Source: Bacteroidota bacterium (GTDB lineage: Bacteria; Bacteroidota; Ignavibacteria; Kryptoniales; JAKASW01). Taken from it: a stretch of 13,089 nt of DNA. Every line of letters starts with the position of its first letter. The stretch's first letter is position 1. Of the stretch, positions 1 through 6,248 are shown in pieces. Location of the stretch: NCBI GenBank assembly GCA_021789755.1, contig JAJYJD010000080.1, forward strand, positions 1-13,089, written 5' to 3'. A program made the translations under genes and the position numbers. The notes under the pieces are model-generated. The model did not search any database, was not told the DNA's origin, and worked only from the letters and a program-made list of their open reading frames with translations.

Positions 1-1
1 A

Positions 2-190
2 CCTGGTAAAGTTAGACTGGCAGTCTATGATGTCCTCGGCCGTGAGGTCGCAACCCTGGTCGACCGTGAAGAGACAGCAGGGTATCACAACGTAACGTTT
101 GACGGCTCGCGTTTTGCCAGCGGTGTCTATTTTTACAGGTTATCAACCCCGGCCTATTCTCAAGTCCAGAAAATGATTTTGATGAAGTGA
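2..190 (+). CDS. 3' end of a T9SS-secreted protein (C-terminal sorting domain)
   Basis: Only the last 62 codons are present; the gene begins left of the window. The frame reads through DVLGREVATLV, a TAGYHNVTFDGS strand, SGVYFYRL and a terminal KMILMK before TGA at 188-190. This matches the type A C-terminal domain that directs proteins through the type IX (Por) secretion system of Bacteroidota and Ignavibacteria, where it is recognised at the outer membrane and usually removed. The catalytic or binding part of the protein is not visible, so its function cannot be told from here. An intrinsic terminator begins 26 bases after the stop, so this gene is probably transcribed separately from the glucan operon downstream. 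The domain is clear; the identity of the whole protein is unknown. Confidence 0.9.
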   Translation, partial: PGKVRLAVYDVLGREVATLVDREETAGYHNVTFDGSRFASGVYFYRLSTPAYSQVQKMILMK

Positions 191-216
191 TCCGACCGGA
201 ACACCGCTCTTTCAAC

Positions 217-247
217 GAGTCCCGCTATTCGGCGGGACTCTTTTTTT
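217..247 (+). terminator. Rho-independent terminator
   Basis: A perfect 9-base-pair stem (GAGTCCCGC at 217-225 paired with GCGGGACTC at 232-240) with a 6-base loop is followed directly by seven T residues (241-247). It lies 26 bases after the stop of the T9SS cargo gene and should end that transcript, insulating the downstream permease/hydrolase operon. Confidence 0.93.
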
Positions 248-483
248 CCGGCCCGAGAGGTGGCTTACGTAATTGTTCCGACGAAAAGTGGGAATTGGGC
301 TGGATTTTTCCGGAAAGATTTCGGCCATGTCCTCGAAAGAGTCTCTCCCTACCATATTCTCGATAGCGAGAAGAAATTTGGCACTCAAGAAGTTCGAGTC
401 ATCATCCCGCTGTAAATAGCTCCCGTTATCCGCCAGTTCTGCATTTTGCGTTACGACTGTCAGATTATTCAGAGGGGCGAAGA

Positions 484-511
484 TTTACATTTCAATAAAG
501 CCTCTTATCAG
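484..511 (+). promoter_or_regulatory. Candidate sigma-70-like promoter
   Basis: TTTACA at 484-489 (5 of 6 to TTGACA) is separated by 16 bases from TATCAG at 506-511 (4 of 6 to TATAAT). It would give a leader of about 200 bases before the permease start. Primary promoters in this phylum often follow a different consensus (TTTG and TAnnTTTG), and no good copy of that was found, so this is a weak call. Confidence 0.25.
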
Positions 512-519
512 AATGATAA
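505..519. promoter_or_regulatory. Operator-like inverted repeat TTATCA-GAA-TGATAA
   Basis: Two perfect 6-base arms are separated by 3 bases, giving the geometry of a dimeric repressor or activator site. It overlaps the -10 of the candidate promoter, where a bound protein could block transcription. No regulator gene of the LacI or GntR type lies in the window. The assignment rests on symmetry and position only. Confidence 0.3.
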
Positions 520-712
520 AATCTCAGCCAGGTAAGTTTCACCCAGTGCGCTAATCTACATTTTTGAATTGGAGATGCCGTCTTTGAGCACTTCGCGAGG
601 GGCATGGTATTTGACCAGAATTAGCTGTCGCTTTCCCGGCCGTAACCCAGGGTCGTGTATCGGCGTTTGAAAATGAATTCTTGTTGCTGCACTTCTCCAC
701 CGAATTCAAAAC

Positions 713-720
713 AAAGGAGT
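713..720 (+). promoter_or_regulatory. Ribosome binding site that sets the permease start
   Basis: AAAGGAGT ends 5 bases before ATG 726. This strong Shine-Dalgarno match favours 726 over the in-frame ATG at 681, which would add 15 residues unlike the family and would place the site inside the gene. Confidence 0.8.
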
Positions 721-725
721 CTGTT

Positions 726-2051
726 ATGTCTGCTACTGCTCCAAGCATGGGAATCAATGGAGCTGCACAAAACACGAAGGTCACTTACACTGCGGAACTG
801 ACCGTATTGACCACACTCTTTTTCATGTGGGGATTCTTAACCTGTTTGAATGATATACTGATCCCGCATCTCAAGGCAGTTTTCCTCCTCAACTATGCTG
901 AAGCCATGCTGGTACAGCTTTCATTTTTCGCGGCGTACTTCATAGTCTCTCTTCCATCGGGAACGATAGTCGAGAGGATAGGCTACAAGAGAGGAATAGT
1001 GATCGGACTCGTGACGGCGGGAGTCGGATGTCTGATATTCTATCCGGCTGCCGGGATGCAATCTTATCCTCTCTTTCTCGTGGCGCTGTTTGTGCTCGCC
1101 TCCGGAATTACACTTTTGCAGGTGGCGGCGAATCCATACGTCGCGATCCTGGGAAAGCCGGAGACGGCATCCAGCAGGCTGAACCTCACTCAGGCGTTCA
1201 ACTCGCTCGGGACGACGATCGCTCCTTACTTCGGCGCGCTGGTGATCCTCTCTGTGGCCGTGAAGAGTGCCGAGGATATCCAACGAATGGATCCTGCTCA
1301 ACTCTCCGTGTATCGGCTCACGCAGGCGAGCGCCGTGCAGGTGCCGTATCTCTGGCTGGCGGCTGCCCTTCTTGTGATAGCGGCGGTGTTTGCTTTTCTG
1401 AAGCTTCCGCAGATCGAGGCCGGCAGCGTCGGTTCGAGTACAGGTGACGGCGGAAACCTGGATGCACACCATTCGAGCGCGTGGGGTTACAGACATCTTG
1501 TTCTCGGCGCGGCTGGAATTTTTGTGTACGTCGGCGCCGAAGTGTCGATCGGCAGTTTCCTGGTAAACTATATCGGTAACCCCGCCGTTCTAGGAATCAC
1601 CGCGGCACAGGCCGGGAAGTTCGTCTCCTTTTATTGGGGAGGAGCAATGGTGGGGAGATTCATAGGGTCCGGTGTCCAGAGAAAAATCAAACCAGGGACG
1701 GTGCTCGCATTCAATGCCGTGTTCGCCGCCCTTCTTGTAATCACTTCGATGATTTCGTTCGGGTACCTCGCGATGATTTCCATCCTTCTCGTCGGACTGT
1801 TCAACTCCATCATGTTCCCGACAATTTTCACACTTGCGATCGACGGTCTTGGAAAACACACGGGGCAGGGATCCGGGATTCTTTGCATGGCAATAGTCGG
1901 CGGCGCTGTCATACCGGTGATACAGGGATTCCTCGCGGACAGAATCGGCATACACCATGCCTTTCTCCTGCCGGTGCTATGTTACATATACATCTTCTAT
2001 TACGGGCTTAAAGGCCATCGCCCCGTTATTTCAACACAAAGAGTAGCTTAA
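726..2051 (+). CDS. FHS-family (FucP/GluP-like) MFS sugar permease
   Basis: A 441-residue inner-membrane protein with about 12 hydrophobic segments, the normal size for this family. The first helix carries FFMWGFLTCLNDILIPHLK (residues 32-50), the family hallmark, including Asp43, which corresponds by motif to the proton-coupling Asp46 of E. coli FucP. A second hallmark is the VAANPYVAILG segment (133-143) followed by SSRLNLTQAFNSLGTTIAP. Where E. coli FucP has a helix-4 glutamate (ETAANP), this protein has Gln132, as I recall for many GluP-type relatives. Known members import fucose, glucose or galactose by proton or sodium symport. As first gene of a beta-glucanase operon, glucose (or a short glucoside) is the likely substrate. 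The start is set by AAAGGAGT at 713-720. The GH3 gene follows after 15 bases. Confidence 0.93.
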   Translation: MSATAPSMGINGAAQNTKVTYTAELTVLTTLFFMWGFLTCLNDILIPHLKAVFLLNYAEAMLVQLSFFAAYFIVSLPSGTIVERIGYKRGIVIGLVTAGVGCLIFYPAAGMQSYPLFLVALFVLASGITLLQVAANPYVAILGKPETASSRLNLTQAFNSLGTTIAPYFGALVILSVAVKSAEDIQRMDPAQLSVYRLTQASAVQVPYLWLAAALLVIAAVFAFLKLPQIEAGSVGSSTGDGGNLDAHHSSAWGYRHLVLGAAGIFVYVGAEVSIGSFLVNYIGNPAVLGITAAQAGKFVSFYWGGAMVGRFIGSGVQRKIKPGTVLAFNAVFAALLVITSMISFGYLAMISILLVGLFNSIMFPTIFTLAIDGLGKHTGQGSGILCMAIVGGAVIPVIQGFLADRIGIHHAFLLPVLCYIYIFYYGLKGHRPVISTQRVA

Positions 2052-2066
2052 AATCAGGAATAGACA

Positions 2067-3926
2067 ATGACATCCTTAATCCCAGGCAACAAGAACATTT
2101 CCAGTGGTTCATATATCAGTATGATACCCATCCTCAGAGTCGCGATAACAGCGTTCGTTCTCGTTCTGATTTCCTGTCAGGGTGATGCAGGTCAGTCGGC
2201 CTCCCGCACCGATTCAGCTGGCGTCGAGAAGCAAGTGGATCAGCTGCTGTCCCAAATGACGCTTGCCGAGAAGATAGGCCAGATGACTCAAGTCGACAGG
2301 AGATACCTCAAATCGGACAGCGATATAACGAACTACTTTCTCGGCTCTGTTCTCAGCGGCGGGGGTTCCAGTCCCGCGGTCAATGCTCCCTCCAGCTGGG
2401 TTGAAATGGTAGACGAGTTCCAATCTTACGCACTGCGGACAAGGCTGAGAATTCCGTTGCTGTACGGTATAGATGCCGTGCACGGGAACAACAACGTGAA
2501 AGGCGCAGTCATCTTCCCGCAGAATATCGGGATGGGATGCACAAGGGATTCAGCCCTGGTGGAAAAGGCGGCGAGAGTAACGGCTGAAGAAGTCGCCGGA
2601 ACGGGGATTAACTGGACGTTTGCGCCGTGTATTGCGGTGGCGAGAAACATAAGGTGGGGAAGGACATACGAGAGTTTCGGCGAGACTCCGGGACTGCAGG
2701 TGACGATGGCCGGCGCGGAGGTCAAAGGCTTTCAGGGCGAAAATCTTTCTGACCAGTCGTTGGTCTTGGCGTGCGCGAAGCACTTTGTCGGCGACGGAGG
2801 CACGGCGGAGGGCAAAGATCAGGGCAACACCGTTTGCGACGAAGCGACGCTCAGGGAAATCCATCTCCCCGGGTATTTGGAAGCGATCAGGGACGGCGTG
2901 GGCTCGATAATGGTCTCGTACAGCAGCTGGAACGGCCTGAAGATGAGTGCGAACAAGTACCTTCTTACTGACGTCTTGAAGAACGAAATGGGTTTCAAGG
3001 GGTTCCTCGTCTCCGACTGGGCCGCACTCGACCAGCTTCAGGGCGATTACAGCAACCAGATTGAAACCGCGGTTAATGCCGGCATCGACATGGTAATGGT
3101 TCCGGATAACTACAAGAGGTTCATTTCCACACTGACTGCGCTCGTCGACGACGGAAAGGTGCCGGTCAGCAGGATTGACGACGCCGTCCGGAGAATCCTC
3201 CGCGTAAAGTTTTTGAAAGGATTGTTCGAACATCCATACTCCGATAGTTCTCTTACCGGTAAAGTGGGGTCCCAGGCGCACCGTCAGGTCGCGCGTCAAT
3301 GCGTCAGGGAATCGTTAGTCCTTCTCAGGAATGAAAATAAGGTCCTTCCTCTCGGCAAAAATCTGAAGCGTATTGTAGTTGCCGGAAAAAACGCGGACGA
3401 TCTCGGCAATCAATGCGGCGGCTGGACGATTTCCTGGCAGGGGTCGAGCGGCGACATCACGACGGGCACAACCATCTTACAGGGAATCAAGGAGACGGTC
3501 TCGCCGGAAACCGACGTGGTCTACTCGTCTGACGGAAGCGGTGCCGCGGGCGCCGACGCCGGAATCGTTGTCGTAGGCGAAACCCCTTATGCCGAAGGCG
3601 CGGGCGACAGGTCAGACCTTTCTCTCTCGAAAGAAGATATGACGACGATAGAAAACGTGAAGCGTGCGGGAATTCCTGTCGTTGTCGTTCTCGTATCCGG
3701 CAGACCGATGATTGTAAATGAAGCCCTGGCAGATTGCGACGCGTTCGTCGCGGCGTGGCTTCCCGGCACTGAAGGGGAAGGAGTCGCGGATGTGCTTTTC
3801 GGCGACTATAAACCGACAGGGAAACTCTCGCACTCGTGGCCGAGAGATATGAAACAGATCCCCATAAACTACGGCGATCCGAACTATGATCCGCTCTTCC
3901 CTTATGGTTTCGGTTTGACGTATTGA
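2067..3926 (+). CDS. GH3 beta-glucosidase / exo-beta-glucanase, lipoprotein
   Basis: A 619-residue family 3 glycoside hydrolase. The N-terminus is a lipoprotein signal: a long n-region, a hydrophobic stretch and the lipobox LISC with Cys37, so the enzyme should be lipid-anchored. The barrel domain (about 60-390) contains AKHFVGDGG (His239), GRTYESFGE and the nucleophile motif LVSDWAALD with Asp317. The second, alpha/beta domain (about 400-619) has GETPYAEGAGD (504-514), where Glu510 matches in motif the acid/base Glu491 of barley exo-1,3/1,4-beta-glucanase. It ends at YGFGLTY with no fibronectin III-like tail, so it is the short plant/ExoP type. It should release glucose from non-reducing ends of beta-glucan oligosaccharides. 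AGGAA at 2056-2060 supports ATG 2067; an in-frame ATG at 2121 starts just before the hydrophobic stretch but lacks a ribosome site. The GH16 gene follows 14 bases later. Confidence 0.95.
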   Translation: MTSLIPGNKNISSGSYISMIPILRVAITAFVLVLISCQGDAGQSASRTDSAGVEKQVDQLLSQMTLAEKIGQMTQVDRRYLKSDSDITNYFLGSVLSGGGSSPAVNAPSSWVEMVDEFQSYALRTRLRIPLLYGIDAVHGNNNVKGAVIFPQNIGMGCTRDSALVEKAARVTAEEVAGTGINWTFAPCIAVARNIRWGRTYESFGETPGLQVTMAGAEVKGFQGENLSDQSLVLACAKHFVGDGGTAEGKDQGNTVCDEATLREIHLPGYLEAIRDGVGSIMVSYSSWNGLKMSANKYLLTDVLKNEMGFKGFLVSDWAALDQLQGDYSNQIETAVNAGIDMVMVPDNYKRFISTLTALVDDGKVPVSRIDDAVRRILRVKFLKGLFEHPYSDSSLTGKVGSQAHRQVARQCVRESLVLLRNENKVLPLGKNLKRIVVAGKNADDLGNQCGGWTISWQGSSGDITTGTTILQGIKETVSPETDVVYSSDGSGAAGADAGIVVVGETPYAEGAGDRSDLSLSKEDMTTIENVKRAGIPVVVVLVSGRPMIVNEALADCDAFVAAWLPGTEGEGVADVLFGDYKPTGKLSHSWPRDMKQIPINYGDPNYDPLFPYGFGLTY

Positions 3927-3930
3927 TGAT

Positions 3931-3935
3931 GGAGG
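3931..3935 (+). promoter_or_regulatory. Ribosome binding site that sets the GH16 start
   Basis: GGAGG ends 5 bases before ATG 3941 and sits just after the GH3 stop (3924-3926). It favours 3941 over in-frame start codons at 3923, 3926 and 3929. Confidence 0.75.
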
Positions 3936-3940
3936 TTGTC

Positions 3941-4756
3941 ATGCGAACACAAGGCGCGATAGCCCTTATCGTCGTTTGCTTATTATCGCTTTCGTTTTTC
4001 AGCTGCAAGAAAGCCGACTCCGTCGTCAACCCGCTCGATTCTACGAACGTACCGAGCCTTCCGGGATGGGAACTGGTATGGCATGATGAATTCGACTCGT
4101 CCGGTATCGATCTCTCCAAGTGGAATTTTGAAGTGAACGGAAACGGAGGCGGCAATAACGAATTGCAATATTACACAGCCAATCCGCAGAACGCCTACGT
4201 TGACAGCGGCTGCCTGGTCATTCAGGCTCTCGCACAAAGCTATCTCGGAAAAGATTATACCTCCGCACGAATGACAACTCAGGGCAAAGGTGATTGGACT
4301 TACGGAAGAGTCGAGGTGAGAGCAATGCTTCCGTACGGACAGGGGTTGTGGCCGGCTATATGGATGATGCCGACCGATTCCTACTACGGAGGGTGGCCCC
4401 TCAGCGGTGAAATTGACATCATGGAGATGCTCGGTCAGCAGGCTAATAAAATCTACGGCACTCTGCATTTCGGCCAGCCGCAGCAGATGAGACAGGGGAC
4501 ATACGTCCTGCCGGGCGGATACTTCAGCGCTTCATTCCATACTTTCGCCATCGAATGGGATTCCACTTCCATAAGCTGGTTTGTCGACTCCACGATGTAT
4601 TACAAGACCTACATAACGCAGCCGTTTGACAAGCGGTTCTTCCTGATACTGAACGTTGCCGTCGGCGGTAATTGGCCGGGAAGTCCAGACTATACGACAT
4701 ATTTCCCGCAGAAAATGGCAGTCGATTATGTCAGGGTTTACAGGAAGAAGAGTTGA
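3941..4756 (+). CDS. GH16 endo-beta-1,3-glucanase (laminarinase type), lipoprotein
   Basis: A 271-residue enzyme consisting of an export signal and one family 16 beta-jelly-roll domain. The signal ends in LSFFSC with Cys22; the lipobox has Phe at -3, tolerated in this phylum, so lipid anchoring is likely but not certain. Domain landmarks are WHDEFDSSGIDLSKWNFE near the start, NNELQYYT, and the catalytic signature GEIDIMEM with Glu157 as nucleophile, Asp159, and Glu162 as acid/base. The extra Met in the EIDIME spacing is the laminarinase/beta-1,3-glucanase form rather than the lichenase form (EIDIE). It should cut internal beta-1,3-glucan bonds, feeding the neighbouring GH3 and GH5. The start at 3941 is chosen because GGAGG lies at 3931-3935; upstream in-frame TTG/ATG codons at 3923-3931 overlap the GH3 stop and add nothing signal-like. 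Confidence 0.94.
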   Translation: MRTQGAIALIVVCLLSLSFFSCKKADSVVNPLDSTNVPSLPGWELVWHDEFDSSGIDLSKWNFEVNGNGGGNNELQYYTANPQNAYVDSGCLVIQALAQSYLGKDYTSARMTTQGKGDWTYGRVEVRAMLPYGQGLWPAIWMMPTDSYYGGWPLSGEIDIMEMLGQQANKIYGTLHFGQPQQMRQGTYVLPGGYFSASFHTFAIEWDSTSISWFVDSTMYYKTYITQPFDKRFFLILNVAVGGNWPGSPDYTTYFPQKMAVDYVRVYRKKS

Positions 4757-4761
4757 GTCGC

Positions 4762-6018
4762 ATGCACGGCGCCGGCATAAAATCGAAGCGGTATTTATAT
4801 GTTCGATTATTCCCCGTTCTGGTCGCGCTGCTGATACTCTCTCCCGGCTCTTCCCGGGCGGGGAACGGGTTTGTCTCGACGAAAGGGAAGGAAATAATAT
4901 CTCCGGACGGGAAACCGCTCCTCCTCAGAGGAGTGAACCTCGGCAACTGGCTCGAGCCGGAAGGCTACATGTTCAAGTTCAAGGAAGCGAATTCACCCCG
5001 GCTCATATACGAAGTCTTCAACGAACTTGTCGGTCCGGAAAAGGCGGATGAATTCTGGACCGCATATCGGAGAAACTACATAACCGGCAAAGATATTGAG
5101 TTCATAAAAAGCACAGGGCTGAATTCGGTGCGCGTCCCGTTCGATTACAGGTTATTTGTCCGGGAGGGAAATCCGGACGTGTGGGACTCGACGGGATTCA
5201 GGTACCTCGACAGCGTGGTCACCTGGTGCGATCATGCCGGGTTATGGGTGATACTCGATATGCACTGCGCTCCGGGCGGGCAGACCGGAGACAACATAGA
5301 CGATAGCTACGGTTATCCGTTCCTGTTCGAGAGCGAGAGAAGCCAGGACCTTGCCGTAAGTCTCTGGCGAAAAATTGCGGAGAGGTACAGAAACGACACT
5401 GCCGTGATCGGCTACGATCTTCTGAACGAACCGATAGCGCCGTACTTTAACGTCGACAAGCTCAATCCTTTGCTCGAACCGTTGTACCGAAAAATCACCG
5501 CCGCTATCAGACAGGTCGACAAAAATCACCTGATCATTCTCGGCGGTGCACAGTGGGATACCAACTTCAAAATATTCGGGAAGCCGTTCGACGACAAAGT
5601 CGTTTACACATTTCATAAATACTGGAGCGACACTACTCAGGCCGTCATTCAGGAATACGTGAACTTCCGGGATACCTGCGATGTGCCGATCTGGCTGGGC
5701 GAATCGGGCGAGAACCGGAATGGCTGGATAGACTCTTTCCGCCGTCTGCTCGAGAGGAACGATATCGGGTGGTGTTTCTGGCCTTACAAGAAGCTCGATG
5801 CCCCTACCTGCATCGCGTCCATTAAAATGACGAAGGAATACGAGTCTGTGATAGATTTCGCGAACAGCGACAGGTCGACGTTCGAGAAGATTCGCAAGAA
5901 TCGGCCGAGCTCAGGTGTCGTTGAGTCGGCGCTGGAAGATTACATAAACAACTGCACTCTGTCGAACTGCACGATAAACTACGGTTACCTCGAGGCTCTC
6001 GGTTTGAAGGTGAGGTAA
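4762..6018 (+). CDS. GH5 glycoside hydrolase, exo-1,3-glucanase-like, secreted
   Basis: A 418-residue family 5 (clan A) enzyme. Residues 1-33 form a standard signal peptide (KSKRYLYVR, then a leucine-rich core, then SSRA before Gly34), so it is exported without a lipid anchor. The barrel begins with LRGVNLGNWLEPEG (Arg56 to Gly68) and includes DMHCAPGGQTG (His168), resembling the DLHGAPGSQNG block of fungal exo-1,3-glucanases. The acid/base lies in LLNEP (Glu223), the His/Tyr pair in FHKYW (His285, Tyr287), and the nucleophile in IWLGESGEN (Glu314). Both catalytic glutamates are present. Specificity among GH5 subfamilies is uncertain; the context argues for beta-1,3 or mixed-linkage glucan. 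It starts 5 bases after the GH16 stop. ATG 4762 fits the signal peptide; a TTG at 4753 overlapping that stop, preceded by AGGAAG, is a possible alternative. Confidence 0.92.
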   Translation: MHGAGIKSKRYLYVRLFPVLVALLILSPGSSRAGNGFVSTKGKEIISPDGKPLLLRGVNLGNWLEPEGYMFKFKEANSPRLIYEVFNELVGPEKADEFWTAYRRNYITGKDIEFIKSTGLNSVRVPFDYRLFVREGNPDVWDSTGFRYLDSVVTWCDHAGLWVILDMHCAPGGQTGDNIDDSYGYPFLFESERSQDLAVSLWRKIAERYRNDTAVIGYDLLNEPIAPYFNVDKLNPLLEPLYRKITAAIRQVDKNHLIILGGAQWDTNFKIFGKPFDDKVVYTFHKYWSDTTQAVIQEYVNFRDTCDVPIWLGESGENRNGWIDSFRRLLERNDIGWCFWPYKKLDAPTCIASIKMTKEYESVIDFANSDRSTFEKIRKNRPSSGVVESALEDYINNCTLSNCTINYGYLEALGLKVR

Positions 6019-6063
6019 GCCCGGTCAGATGGGCTGCTCCATCCTACCCGCGTCCGAAGGACA

Positions 6064-6076
6064 TGGACATTGTCCA
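6064..6076. promoter_or_regulatory. Inverted repeat TGGACA-T-TGTCCA, possible regulator site
   Basis: Perfect 6-base arms around one central base. It lies 172 bases upstream of the binding-protein start and about 60 bases before a sigma-54-like near match at 6135-6150. That is the layout expected for an enhancer-type site bound by an NtrC-family dimer such as the one encoded at 9116-10570. The assignment is inferred from symmetry and spacing alone. Confidence 0.3.
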
Positions 6077-6187
6077 GGTAAACATTGCGTGAAAATCTTG
6101 ACGGTCTTCCCAGATGGATGGAAATGTGAGCTGATGGCGATTATATTGACTTTCCTGAGCGGCGAAATTTATGGAGGGGCTCGTGTA

Positions 6188-6208
6188 AGATTCCGCCCAG
6201 AGGAATCT
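6188..6208 (+). other. Hairpin in the leader of the binding-protein gene
   Basis: AGATTCC (6188-6194) pairs perfectly with GGAATCT (6202-6208) across a 7-base loop, 40 bases before ATG 6249. No T-run follows, so it is not a terminator. It could be a leader structure or a second protein-binding site. Confidence 0.3.
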
Positions 6209-6248
6209 CCAGTGGCTGACAATTCGATCGTGAAATGCGAGGTATGAG

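Larger units (their letters stand above)
248..725. other. Gene-free upstream region of the glucan operon
   Basis: This 478-base stretch holds no convincing coding frame on either strand. The only open frame of any length is a minus-strand one at the right end, and it runs into the start of the permease gene antisense. Visible elements are a 10-base palindrome TTTCCGGAAA at 307-316, a 6+6 inverted repeat TTCTCG/CGAGAA at 357-372, a sigma-54 -24-like TTGGCAC at 378-384, a weak sigma-70-like promoter at 484-511 and an operator-like inverted repeat at 505-519. No tRNA, riboswitch or transposon end was recognised. It most likely contains the promoter and operators for the operon starting at 726. 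Confidence 0.6.
6019..6248. other. Intergenic regulatory region before the sensory module
   Basis: These 230 bases separate the hydrolase genes from the sensor genes. A 72-codon frame at 6029-6247 has no homology I recognise and no ribosome site, so I treat it as chance. The stretch holds a perfect inverted repeat (6064-6076), a sigma-54-like near match (6135-6150), a lone TTGACT at 6146-6151 with only a poor TTTATG -10, and a hairpin (6188-6208). No intrinsic terminator was found after the GH5 gene, so read-through into the sensor genes is possible. Confidence 0.5.

Noticed and set aside
357..372. TTCTCG-ATAG-CGAGAA inverted repeat as a terminator
   Set aside because: The stem is only 6 base pairs and no T-run follows; the real terminator is at 217-247. 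It may be a minor operator or chance.
551..784. 77-codon minus-strand frame upstream of the permease
   Set aside because: It runs antisense into the permease start and has no motif. The palindromes nearby are better explained as control sites.
2550..3299. 249-codon minus-strand frame inside the GH3 gene
   Set aside because: Antisense shadow of a GH3 with intact catalytic motifs; no domain and no ribosome site.
6019..6034. GCCC...GGGC pairing after the GH5 stop as a terminator
   Set aside because: Only four base pairs with no downstream T-run, so it cannot be supported as an intrinsic terminator.
6029..6247. 72-codon plus-strand frame between the GH5 and binding-protein genes
   Set aside because: No ribosome site, no recognisable motif, and it spans the inverted repeat and hairpin typical of a regulatory gap.
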